The notes under the pieces were generated by a model that saw only the letters and a program-made list of their open reading frames with translations, did no database searches and was not told where the DNA came from. From JANLIQ01 sp964362925 (GTDB taxonomy: Bacteria; Patescibacteriota; UBA1384; 2-12-FULL-50-11), in contig CAYIGA010000018.1 of NCBI GenBank assembly GCA_964362925.1, forward strand, positions 1 to 13,896: DNA of 13,896 nucleotides. The letters are read 5' to 3'. Shown here one piece after another: positions 4,965 to 11,518 of the stretch (position 1 is its first letter; every line of letters begins with the position of its first letter). Position numbers and translations under genes: made by a program.

Positions 4965-5714
4965 CTAACCTTCGTTAATTTTTAGCCAAGCCATAATCGC
5001 CACGCCGGCGATGATCGCCGCTAATTGGAGGAGCGATCGAAACGGCCGCGTTTCTTTATGAAGCGACGGCAGTAAATCAACGGCGGCAATATAGAGAAAC
5101 CCGCCAGCGGTCAGCGGAATGGCAAGGGTCGTCAGTACTTCTAGACGTGTCCCAAGAATCAACGCTAAAATCGTTCCCAGAATCGCGCTGCAGCCGGTTA
5201 GCAAGTTGACCAACAAAGCCTTCTGGCGAGTAAAGCCAGCGCTAATTAGCACCCCGAAATCGCCAATTTCTTGAGGGATTTCGTGTAATATCACCGCCAA
5301 AGTCGTCGCCAGGCCAATCGGCAAAGAGACTAAGTAGGAGACGCCGATCAGCACGCCGTCAATAAAATTATGGAAGCCGTCGGCGATAATATTATTGTAA
5401 CCAACTGGGTGAATATGAATGCCCGATTCGTCGTGATGATGATGCCAATGTAAGTATTTTTCAATCAAGAAAAACAGCAAGAAGCCGGTCATTACCCAAT
5501 ACGTTGCGGTCAGTTCGCTCTCAAACGAAGCGTACGCTTCCGGCAAGAGGTGGATCAAAGCGTCGCCAAACAGGGCACCGACCGCCAAGCTGACTAAAAT
5601 AAAAACAATTCGATTGAGTATCTCTTGCTTGAGTGCTAAAACAGCTACCCCAGCTAAGGAGATTAGACTGACCACTACCACGCTAGCCAAACTGTATAGC
5701 CAAACTTCAGACAT
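4965..5714 (-). CDS. ZIP-family divalent metal transporter
   Basis: 249 residues, seven to eight membrane helices. ZIP proteins carry zinc, iron or similar ions into the cytoplasm. The two metal-site motifs are present: H-N-F-I-D-G (115-120) and H-E-I-P-Q-E-I-G-D-F (144-153). Gln replaces the second His of the commoner HEIPHE. A His-rich cytoplasmic loop (HWHHHH around 89-94, then HIHP) lies before the first motif, as expected for a metal-sensing or metal-collecting loop. GGAG stands ten bases before the ATG. It is divergent from the alkyltransferase-like gene with only 35 bases between the start codons. Substrate cannot be told from sequence. Confidence 0.92.
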   Translation of the reverse strand: MSEVWLYSLASVVVVSLISLAGVAVLALKQEILNRIVFILVSLAVGALFGDALIHLLPEAYASFESELTATYWVMTGFLLFFLIEKYLHWHHHHDESGIHIHPVGYNNIIADGFHNFIDGVLIGVSYLVSLPIGLATTLAVILHEIPQEIGDFGVLISAGFTRQKALLVNLLTGCSAILGTILALILGTRLEVLTTLAIPLTAGGFLYIAAVDLLPSLHKETRPFRSLLQLAAIIAGVAIMAWLKINEG

Positions 5715-5715
5715 T

Positions 5716-5742
5716 TTGTCTCAACTCCATGCTTGCTATATT
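5716..5742 (+). promoter_or_regulatory. promoter placing transcription start at the ATG of the alkyltransferase-like gene
   Basis: TTGTCT (5716-5721), a 15-base spacer and TATATT (5737-5742). Seven bases separate the -10 box from the ATG at 5750, so the transcript would be leaderless or nearly so. The spacer is short, so the -35 assignment is uncertain. Confidence 0.45.
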
Positions 5743-5749
5743 AGCAACG

Positions 5750-6091
5750 ATGAGCTTTGCAAATCAAGTCATCGAGACTATCAAACAGATTCCTGGCGGT
5801 AAGGTCGCTACCTACGGCCAGATTGCGGCAGTGGCTGGTTCAGCCAAAGCGGCTCGGCTGGTCGGTTGGATATTGTCTCGGAGCGCCGAAGGTTTACCTT
5901 GGCATAGAGTGATTAATTCCAAGGGTCGCATTTCAATTGTTAATATCGGCTATCCGGCCGAGCTTCAAGTGGCTCTGCTGGAAAAAGAAGGAATAATTGT
6001 CGAGCGGAGGGCGAGCAGTTACTACATCGATTTAGCCAAGTATCTGTGGAAATTTGACAAGTATCAGCCCACGGTTAGACTAAAGATATGA
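5750..6091 (+). CDS. alkyltransferase-like protein (ATL)
   Basis: 113 residues. ATL proteins share the DNA-binding fold of O6-alkylguanine-DNA alkyltransferase but cannot remove the alkyl group. They flip out alkylated guanine and mark it for nucleotide excision repair. The winged-helix domain is clear: IPxGKVATYGQIA (14-26); the recognition helix A-A-R-L-V-G-W (35-40 region); and the active-site block P-W-H-R-V (50-54), with Trp where the transferase has its acceptor Cys. I chose the ATG at 5750 over the one at 5729. It starts MSFANQV, as family members do, and lies at the right distance from a -10 box. A C-terminal extension (about 90-113) is richer in aromatic residues than usual. Confidence 0.9.
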   Translation: MSFANQVIETIKQIPGGKVATYGQIAAVAGSAKAARLVGWILSRSAEGLPWHRVINSKGRISIVNIGYPAELQVALLEKEGIIVERRASSYYIDLAKYLWKFDKYQPTVRLKI

Positions 6092-6127
6092 AAACTAATT
6101 TTTTTCTGACAAACGTTCGCCCGTGAC

Positions 6128-6475
6128 ATGGTTGATAAAAGTCAAAAATCTTGGGGCGAATTAGCCTTTTTGTTTGGTATCGCTCTAGCGATTGTCTTGA
6201 GCTTCTTTCCCGATACTTCGACCGAAACGATGCCCGGGTTGGTCTTAGCGGTGCTCGGCGCAACGGTGGGACTATTTAATATCACTTACAAAGAAACTCA
6301 CGGCTTTCTAGTCGCTTCGATTGTTCTCTTATTAGTCGGTAGCGCCGGTCTGGATTCTTTGCCTTATATTGGTGGCTGGCTATATACGGCTTTAATCAAT
6401 ATCAGCCATTTTGTCGCCCCGGCGGCAATGGTAGTCGCTTTCAAGACCGTCATCGACTTAGCCAAAAAGTCCTAG
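6128..6475 (+). CDS. small multi-helix membrane protein
   Basis: 115 residues: a short charged N-terminus (MVDKSQKSWGE), then about four hydrophobic stretches (11-27, 35-51, 59-76, 86-109) with a polar YKETHGF turn after the second, and a Lys-rich C-terminal tail. I do not recognise a family. It follows the alkyltransferase-like gene by 36 bases and may be cotranscribed. No Shine-Dalgarno site is seen. Hydrophobicity, stop context and lack of overlap support it as a real gene. Confidence 0.75.
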   Translation: MVDKSQKSWGELAFLFGIALAIVLSFFPDTSTETMPGLVLAVLGATVGLFNITYKETHGFLVASIVLLLVGSAGLDSLPYIGGWLYTALINISHFVAPAAMVVAFKTVIDLAKKS

Positions 6476-6519
6476 CGGCTAGTTATTTAAGGTCAAATTT
6501 GAGAAAATACTCCCGTTAA

Positions 6520-6590
6520 GCGGGATTTGCATAGTGGTAGTGCGCGACCCTTCCAAGGTCGAGGTGCCAGTTCGATTCTGGTATCCCGCT
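6520..6590 (+). tRNA. tRNA-Gly (anticodon TCC)
   Basis: Acceptor GCGGGAT/ATCCCGC with discriminator T; D-arm GCA/TGC around TAGTGGTAG; anticodon stem CGACC/GGTCG around CTTCCAA, giving anticodon TCC; T-arm GCCAG/CTGGT around TTCGATT. CCA is not encoded. Confidence 0.95.
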
Positions 6591-6692
6591 CAACGGTTCG
6601 ATACTGATTCGTTCCTTATCTAATTTAGTAATGGGCGCACCTACTTTAGATTACGAGTATCCCGTTGTCCAAAGCGGGCTAGTAATTTCCTC

Positions 6693-6720
6693 TTGATTTC
6701 TAATAATTAAGGGGTATATT
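6693..6720 (+). promoter_or_regulatory. promoter of the low-complexity surface protein gene (leaderless)
   Basis: TTGATT (6693-6698), a 16-base spacer and TATATT (6715-6720). The ATG at 6728 is seven bases after the -10 box, where transcription should begin, and there is no Shine-Dalgarno site. Confidence 0.6.
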
Positions 6721-6727
6721 GTTTTTA

Positions 6728-7099
6728 ATGTCAAAAACAGTTCGAATCGCTTTGATTATCGCTTTTCTGATTTTCGTCGCCGGCATTACTTGGGCGATTA
6801 CGGCCAGTCGGGGCGATAAAAAAGACTCAACCACCAAGACCGCTAGTACCCCAACCCTAGTTGGTACTCCAAGCTCAACAACCGCTTCTGCTCCAGCGCC
6901 TTCAACACCGGCACCAACGGCGTCAAAGCCAGCCTCCAAAAAAGGAACATCGAAATCCCAAACCGTTGTTACTGAAGTTGTCGAAGTCATCGAAGTTGTC
7001 GAAGAAACGACCGACGAAGTTTCCTCTGGCGCTTGGGCTTCAGCCGGCGCCGGTCGTGACGGCTCGAGCTGGTCCTTTGCCGAAGCCGAAGTTAACTAG
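6728..7099 (+). CDS. membrane-anchored low-complexity protein
   Basis: 123 residues. One N-terminal membrane helix (about 6-25, RIALIIAFLIFVAGITWAIT) is followed by a basic turn. Next comes a Thr/Ser/Pro/Ala-rich linker (about 30-76), then an acidic valine-glutamate repeat (VVEVIEVVEETTDE, about 82-97) and a Gly/Ser/Ala/Trp tail. The linker is typical of surface proteins that span a gap or carry glycans; that role is inferred. I recognise no family. A TTG nine bases upstream would add three residues, but the promoter spacing favours ATG 6728. A short minus-strand frame overlaps its last codons (7092-7099). Confidence 0.75.
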   Translation: MSKTVRIALIIAFLIFVAGITWAITASRGDKKDSTTKTASTPTLVGTPSSTTASAPAPSTPAPTASKPASKKGTSKSQTVVTEVVEVIEVVEETTDEVSSGAWASAGAGRDGSSWSFAEAEVN

Positions 7100-7220
7100 C
7101 GAGCAAAGTGGTTAGTTTTTCGATTTTGTTCCAGTTTTTCCTAACAATATTTTCTTGTTCAGTTAGATGGAAAGCTGGCAATTGGTTCTGATGAAACCAT
7201 TGAATCGCCCAGTCTAGCCG
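7092..7220 (-). pseudogene. possible truncated gene, C-terminal remnant only
   Basis: A 42-codon minus-strand frame ending in TAA at 7092-7094 encodes a plausible peptide, with DWAIQWFHQNQLPAFHLTEQ in its first half and an amphipathic stretch ending KIEKLTTLLAS. It has no start codon at its beginning; an in-frame TAA (7221-7223) cuts it off, 15 bases from the remnant of the lepA end. It reads like the tail of a gene that once lay downstream of lepA and lost its 5' part. I recognise no family. It could also be chance. Confidence 0.3.
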
Positions 7221-7234
7221 TTATTCTTCGGCCG

Positions 7235-7279
7235 ATTTTAATTCTGTTTCAACAGTTCGACAAAGATTTCACTTGGGAC
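7235..7279 (-). repeat. displaced copy of the lepA 3' end (direct repeat 1)
   Basis: 45 bases matching 7800-7844 with two mismatches. On the minus strand it still reads VPSEIFVELLKQN and a TAA stop in the lepA frame, against VPSEIFVELLKKN and TAG in lepA itself. The two copies enclose hicB-hicA. Confidence 0.9.
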
Positions 7280-7316
7280 AGCACAAACCAGCTTTAATGC
7301 CTTTAACAATTTCCGC

Positions 7317-7322
7317 TACAAT
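7317..7322 (+). promoter_or_regulatory. -10 box upstream of hicB
   Basis: TACAAT nine bases before the hicB ATG at 7332, so the leader would be two or three bases or absent. No convincing -35 box is present (TTTAAT at 7293-7298 is the nearest). Confidence 0.4.
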
Positions 7323-7331
7323 GTTTAGGCA

Positions 7332-7526
7332 ATGAGACAATTGACAGCGGTTATTCATCAAGAGAATTCATGGTTTGTGGCCGAAAATCCCGAGACCGGT
7401 GTAGCGAGTCAAGGCAAAACTCAACGGGAGGCCTTGGTGAATCTCAAAGAGGCAGTTAGCTTATATTTGGAAGAAGCCGAAACCCCAAAACTTCAAAAAA
7501 TTACCATCAAACCACTCGAGGTTTAA
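7332..7526 (+). CDS. hicB: HicB-family antitoxin
   Basis: 64 residues. HicB antitoxins bind and block the HicA mRNA-cleaving toxin and often repress their own operon. This copy has the partly degraded RNase-H-like fold of the family: two strands (LTAVIHQENSWFVAENPETG), then the marker S-Q-G-K-T-x-x-E/R-A-L-x-N-L-K-E-A-V. It ends with a short tail and no added DNA-binding domain, so self-repression, if any, would use another surface. Its stop TAA shares one base with the hicA ATG (TAATG). Antitoxin-first order is the reverse of the classic hicAB order but is common for such short forms. Confidence 0.88.
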   Translation: MRQLTAVIHQENSWFVAENPETGVASQGKTQREALVNLKEAVSLYLEEAETPKLQKITIKPLEV

Positions 7527-7765
7527 TGGCGTTGCCGCTTCTTAGCGGGCAGCAAATTATCAAAACCTTGGTCAAAGAATTCGGTTTCGTCGTTGGACGC
7601 CAAAGGGGCTCCCACATTGTTTTAAGTAAATCCCTATCTGGTCGCAAGATCGTTACTGTTGTCCCTGACCACCGCCAAGTCCAACGCGGCACACTCCGCA
7701 GCGCCTTAAAACTTGCCAAAATTAGCGAAGAAGATTTCATAGCAGCGCGGACGAACCCCGTATAA
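7526..7765 (+). CDS. hicA: HicA-family toxin
   Basis: 79 residues. HicA is a small double-stranded-RNA-binding-like ribonuclease that cleaves mRNA. The signature is intact: L-S-G-Q-Q-I-I-K-T-L at the start; R-Q-R-G-S-H with catalytic His30; the strand K-I-V-T-V-V-P; and the C-terminal helix G-T-L-R-S-A-L-K-L-A with I-S-E-E-D-F. It overlaps hicB by one base, and the module lies between two copies of the lepA 3' end. The toxin looks full-length and potentially active. A short AGCCC/GGGCT hairpin follows at 7768-7787. Confidence 0.92.
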   Translation: MALPLLSGQQIIKTLVKEFGFVVGRQRGSHIVLSKSLSGRKIVTVVPDHRQVQRGTLRSALKLAKISEEDFIAARTNPV

Positions 7766-7767
7766 CA

Positions 7768-7787
7768 AGCCCATCTCTTGTCGGGCT
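7768..7787 (+). terminator. possible terminator after hicA
   Basis: AGCCC and GGGCT pair around ten bases, followed by GATTTGTG. The stem is short and there is no real T-tract. Confidence 0.3.
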
Positions 7788-7799
7788 GATTTGTGACTC

Positions 7800-7844
7800 A
7801 TTCTAATTCTTTTTCAACAGTTCGACAAAGATTTCACTTGGGAC
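7800..7844 (-). repeat. lepA 3' end (direct repeat 2)
   Basis: This is the end of the intact lepA gene: its last 14 codons, the stop and three bases beyond. It matches 7235-7279 with two mismatches, and homology stops sharply at both edges. Confidence 0.9.
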
Positions 7845-9521
7845 CTCGACTCGGCCGAGGGTACGCATTCTTTTTTTACCCTTGCGCTGTTTGTCGAGGA
7901 GTTTGTTTTTGCGGGTGACATCGCCGCCGTAAAGTTTAGCGGTGACGTCTTTGCGGACCGCCGAGATATCACTCCGAGCAATAATTTTGCCGCCGATCGC
8001 CGCCTGGAGGGTCACTTCAAAATTTTGACGGGGAATCAAACTTTTCAGTTTTTCGACTAAATTTCGGCCGTAGCTGTCCGCTTTCGAGCGGACCATGTAT
8101 TGCGTCAGGGCGTCGATCTTGTCGCCTGCCACTAACAAATCGACGGCGACTAAATCAGCCGGCCGATAATCTTTGAGTTGGTAATCCATTGAGGCGTAGC
8201 CGGAGGTAGCTGATTTAAGCTGGTCGTAAAAATCACTGATTACTTCTGAAAGTGGAGCGTCGTAGTGGCAGACTACCCGATCGGCCAGATATTCGACATT
8301 GATAAACTCGGCTCGGTTTCGGGCGACTAAATCGCTGACGGCGCCGTATTGCTCTTGAGAACAAACGACCTCTAATTCCACCCACGGCTCCAGCCACTGT
8401 TCTTCGACTTGGCGATAAGAAACCGAGGGAGTAGTCACTAAAATATTGATATCAAACTCCCGATTGAGCCGTTCTTTAATAATCTCCAAATGAAGCAGTC
8501 CTAAGAAGCCGATACTATAACCAGGACCAAGGGCAAGGGAGCTAACCGGCTCATAAGTTAATGAGGCGTCGGAGAGCTTGAGTTTATCAAGCGCTACCGT
8601 TAGCTCCCGGTCGCGACCCGGCTCGGGAAAAAACGAAGCGTAGATCATTGGCTTCGATGTTTGATAACCGAGCAGAGCATCGGTAATACTGGCATCGACA
8701 ATCGTGTCACCGACCCGACAGTCCTGAACCGTCTTCAAGCCAGTGGCAACATAGCCAATCTCGCCGTTGGCCAGTTGGCCGTTATTAATCCGTTTGATCT
8801 GCAAATAGCCAGCTTGCAAACAATCAAAAGCGGCACCAGTCACTTTCATTATCAGCGGTTGGTTTTTCGCGATTCGGCCACTGACAACCTTCACGTAAGC
8901 GACGACGCCAAGATATGGATCAAAAAATGAGTCAAAAACTAGGGCTTGAAGCGGTTGTTCGGCTTTTTTGGCTCCACCAGCTGGCGGTGGGATGCGTTTA
9001 ATAATCGCAGCCAATAATTCCTCGACGCCCTCGCCGGTTTTACCGGAGACAAAACAGATATCGTCGGCCTGACACAACAGGGCCTTCATCAGTTGTTCGG
9101 CTGTGACCTCGCTCTGGGCGTGGGGTAGATCAATTTTATTGACGACAGGAATAATCACTAAATGATTTTGCTTGGCTAGATGGAGATTAGTTAAGGTTTG
9201 GGCTTGAATGCCCTGGCTGGCGTCAACCAACAATAAGACGCCCTCGACCGCCGCTAATGATCGAGAAACCTCATAGCCAAAATCAACATGACCGGGCGTA
9301 TCAATCAAGTTTAGCTGGTACTTCTGACCGGAAGATTGATAAAACATTCGAGCGGGGTTGAGCTTGATAGTGATCCCCTTTTCCCGCTCCAACTCCATCG
9401 TATCGAGCAATTGGTTACCAGTGCCAACTTTGACCGTGCCGGTTTTTTCGAGCATTCGATCGGCTAGGGTCGACTTGCCGTGATCAATGTGGGCGATAAT
9501 GGCGAAATTTCTAATATTCAT
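7803..9521 (-). CDS. lepA: elongation factor 4 (LepA)
   Basis: 572 residues against about 600 usually. LepA is a ribosome-bound GTPase acting in translation. The GTPase motifs are intact: A-H-I-D-H-G-K-S-T (10-18), E-R-E-K-G-I-T-I, D-T-P-G-H-V-D-F and N-K-I-D-L-P. The LepA-specific C-terminal part is present with YGGDVTRKNKLLDKQ and the K-G-K-K-R-M-R tail. I chose the ATG at 9519-9521, where MNIRNFAIIAHIDHGK begins. The frame is open for 31 more codons upstream, but those would cross a leader hairpin and look unlike the family. There is no Shine-Dalgarno site. The leader has an 11-mer in three copies that can hide or free the start codon. The 3' end is duplicated beyond hicB-hicA. Confidence 0.97.
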   Translation of the reverse strand: MNIRNFAIIAHIDHGKSTLADRMLEKTGTVKVGTGNQLLDTMELEREKGITIKLNPARMFYQSSGQKYQLNLIDTPGHVDFGYEVSRSLAAVEGVLLLVDASQGIQAQTLTNLHLAKQNHLVIIPVVNKIDLPHAQSEVTAEQLMKALLCQADDICFVSGKTGEGVEELLAAIIKRIPPPAGGAKKAEQPLQALVFDSFFDPYLGVVAYVKVVSGRIAKNQPLIMKVTGAAFDCLQAGYLQIKRINNGQLANGEIGYVATGLKTVQDCRVGDTIVDASITDALLGYQTSKPMIYASFFPEPGRDRELTVALDKLKLSDASLTYEPVSSLALGPGYSIGFLGLLHLEIIKERLNREFDINILVTTPSVSYRQVEEQWLEPWVELEVVCSQEQYGAVSDLVARNRAEFINVEYLADRVVCHYDAPLSEVISDFYDQLKSATSGYASMDYQLKDYRPADLVAVDLLVAGDKIDALTQYMVRSKADSYGRNLVEKLKSLIPRQNFEVTLQAAIGGKIIARSDISAVRKDVTAKLYGGDVTRKNKLLDKQRKGKKRMRTLGRVEVPSEIFVELLKKN

Positions 9522-9571
9522 CTTATTTCGCCATTTCTCAAGCCTATTCGTCTTAAGATAATGGCGAAATT
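9495..9571 (-). promoter_or_regulatory. lepA leader with alternative hairpins around the start codon
   Basis: The 11-mer AATGGCGAAAT occurs on the plus strand at 9498-9508 (inside lepA codons 5-8) and 9560-9570 (leader). Its exact reverse complement is at 9525-9535, four bases before the ATG. In the mRNA the middle copy can pair with the upstream copy (24-base loop), leaving the ATG free. It can also pair with the coding copy (16-base loop), putting the ATG in the loop. Both stems are 11 bp, and only one can form at a time. The outer copies extend to a 15-base exact direct repeat (9495-9509 and 9557-9571). Confidence 0.6.
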
Positions 9572-9597
9572 CCGAATCTGCATAACAGGTTAATTTT

Positions 9598-9794
9598 ACA
9601 TGATAACTGGGCAAATGTCTCTGACCGCGCTTGATATATTATGAAGCTCGCCCGGGCTTTGGCCGGTCGCAGCTTCTTCAACGAGTGCCGCGCCGCCTTC
9701 GACGACAGCTTTCACTTCGAAGAAGCGGGTCCATTGGCGACATCGACGCTTTGCCAGATGTGGTATTCCGGCGAAGAATAATCGATCAAGCGAC
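9598..9794. other. GC-rich stretch between lepA leader and murJ operon, coding status unclear
   Basis: Several frames stay open. A minus frame ending at 9596 gives plausible peptide in its second half (with EVKAVVEGGAALVEEAATGQ). A plus frame from ATG 9641 gives 46 residues and follows TATATT directly. A second minus frame also looks protein-like but lacks a start. They exclude one another, and none has a ribosome site. I cannot decide between a small gene, a decayed gene and non-coding DNA. Confidence 0.3.
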
Positions 9795-9947
9795 TTAAAC
9801 ACCACCGTATTTCTGCCACAACCACCAAACTCCAGCAATCACAATCAGGACGAATAGGATCAACCACCCCAAACAGCCCCAATTAGTCCGATAACGGTAA
9901 CGATCTACTTCTCCGTAGAATGATGAGCCGGTCTGATTAATTGCCAT
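9795..9947 (-). CDS. 50-residue single-helix membrane protein overlapping murJ
   Basis: 50 residues, too short for most gene callers. It starts with ATG at 9945-9947, inside the 3' end of murJ (43-base overlap in another frame), and ends with TAA at 9795-9797. The peptide begins MAINQTGSSFYGEVDRYRYR. One membrane helix follows (about 26-43, LGWLILFVLIVIAGVWWLW) and a short basic/aromatic end (QKYGGV). A basic-aromatic N-terminus before a Trp-rich helix is typical of small inner-membrane proteins. No Shine-Dalgarno site is seen, so translation would rely on coupling to murJ. Function unknown; its place suggests a small partner of the flippase operon. Confidence 0.5.
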   Translation of the reverse strand: MAINQTGSSFYGEVDRYRYRTNWGCLGWLILFVLIVIAGVWWLWQKYGGV

Positions 9948-11518
9948 TGTTCTAATTTATTTATTTTGGCCCAGTAACTGTAAGTTGCTAGTCCAGAGAA
10001 CAGGCTAGCCAGAATAACAAACAAATTCTGGGCTGATGGGCCGGCCAGCGCCAAGAGCGATAACGGCGTAAAAATTTTGTAACTAAAGAGCATGACCGCG
10101 CCGGCAACGGCTCCGCCAAAGAAAATCGAGGGAAGGTTTGATCGGCCCTCGCTGTCGCGCCAAAGGACGGAAAACGGTAGACCCAAACTGAACCAGAGCA
10201 GGAGAGCGTTAATCATTGAACCAATCGAAAATGCCAGCGCCAGCCCAGCGGGGCCAAGCTCGGTATTTTTAACCAGCCAAACCGCAACGGCCCAAGCGAC
10301 GCCGATTGAGATGATACTGAAGACGGTTGGCCGAACAGTCTCGGATCGGGCAAAATAGGAGCGGGCCAGAACCAAAATTGAGCCCTGGAACGGCAGGGAA
10401 AGGACAAAAAGCCGGAAGGTATCGACCGCCCATTCGGTTTCAAGAATACTAATGCTGTGACCAACGCTGATATAGAGATTGATAATTGGCCGACTAAAGA
10501 TCAGTAAAAATAGCGTCACTGGTACGAATATAAAAATAATCAGCCGGATCGTCTTGCCGATTAATTCTTTAAACTCGGCCTGATCGTCCTTGGCAATCTG
10601 GCGGGCAAAATCCGGCAGAACTGCCATCGCTAAGGTATTAGCCAACAGCAAAACCGGCGCTGTTTGCAGGTCGTCGGTCAGACGATAGATGGCGATTGAG
10701 CCCTGATTCAAGCCTGACGCTAAATGATAGAAGACAATCAGGAGCATTTGATTGCCGGTTAAGGCTATTGCCCGAGGAATCATTACTTTTATAACCTGGC
10801 GAACCTGATCATGCCCGAACCCCAACGTAAAGTGAAAACGCCAACCCAAACGAAAAAGCATCGGTAGTTGAATTAAAGAGTGAGCGGCCGCGCCGACAAT
10901 CACACCGGCGACTAACACCGACAGGCCATATTGGGGGATCAGTAAGGCGCCACCGATAATGACCAGATTGTAAATAATCGGGGCGAGCGCCGGCGTGGCG
11001 AAATGGCGTTTCGCTTGCAGAGCCGAGCTGGAAAGTTGAGAAACGGTAAAAAAGAGCGGGCTTAAGAGCAGGACTCGCGCTAGCTCAATAGCTGTCTTTT
11101 GGCTGGCCTGGTCAAAACCGGGGGTTAGTAACGGCAAGATGTAAGGCATCGCGACGTAAAGTCCGATCATCGCCAAGACGATGACCGTAAAACCAGTCGA
11201 GATTAAAACATTGAAGGTTCGCCAAAATTCCTTGTCATCGCCTTCGGTGTCGAGTTTGACTAAGAGCGGTAAAACCGCCGTCGCTAGAGCGCCGACAATC
11301 AAAAAGCTGTAAAACAAATCGGGCAAAACAAAGGCGGCGTAGTAACTGTCAAGTGGCCCGATTGTGCCAAAAGTCACGCCGACTCGGTTGGCGATGATGA
11401 CGTTCCGGACCAATCCTAGAACATTACTAATTAGAACGGTCACAAAGAGAATCCCAACGGCTTGTTTTAAATTATGGCTCCCCCAAAACAGACTACTCAA
11501 GCGGCGAATCGGCGACAT
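9905..11518 (-). CDS. murJ: lipid II flippase MurJ (MviN family)
   Basis: 537 residues, usual length for the family, with about 14 hydrophobic helices. MurJ moves lipid-linked peptidoglycan precursor across the cytoplasmic membrane. The family opening is clear: ILFVTVLISNVLGLVRNVII, where the Arg belongs to the conserved R-x-x-x-I/L motif of helix 1. The later DSYYAAFVLPDLFYSFLIVGAL matches the conserved helix-2 block with its acidic start. LLTPGFD is the usual P-G-F marker. The ATG follows the stop of the cohesin gene with no gap (TAAATG), implying coupled translation, and a small membrane-protein gene overlaps its end. A cell-wall role beside a surface-protein pair is unusual and suggests a cell-envelope operon. 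Confidence 0.95.
   Translation of the reverse strand: MSPIRRLSSLFWGSHNLKQAVGILFVTVLISNVLGLVRNVIIANRVGVTFGTIGPLDSYYAAFVLPDLFYSFLIVGALATAVLPLLVKLDTEGDDKEFWRTFNVLISTGFTVIVLAMIGLYVAMPYILPLLTPGFDQASQKTAIELARVLLLSPLFFTVSQLSSSALQAKRHFATPALAPIIYNLVIIGGALLIPQYGLSVLVAGVIVGAAAHSLIQLPMLFRLGWRFHFTLGFGHDQVRQVIKVMIPRAIALTGNQMLLIVFYHLASGLNQGSIAIYRLTDDLQTAPVLLLANTLAMAVLPDFARQIAKDDQAEFKELIGKTIRLIIFIFVPVTLFLLIFSRPIINLYISVGHSISILETEWAVDTFRLFVLSLPFQGSILVLARSYFARSETVRPTVFSIISIGVAWAVAVWLVKNTELGPAGLALAFSIGSMINALLLWFSLGLPFSVLWRDSEGRSNLPSIFFGGAVAGAVMLFSYKIFTPLSLLALAGPSAQNLFVILASLFSGLATYSYWAKINKLEQWQLIRPAHHSTEK

Noticed and set aside
6591..6692. Second tRNA after tRNA-Gly
   Set aside because: CCCGTT/AGCGGG near 6661-6678 forms only a short hairpin; no cloverleaf can be drawn.
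9522..9614. 31-residue N-terminal extension of LepA
   Set aside because: LepA proteins start close to the motif AHIDHGKST. The extension would be encoded by the leader hairpin and has no family resemblance.
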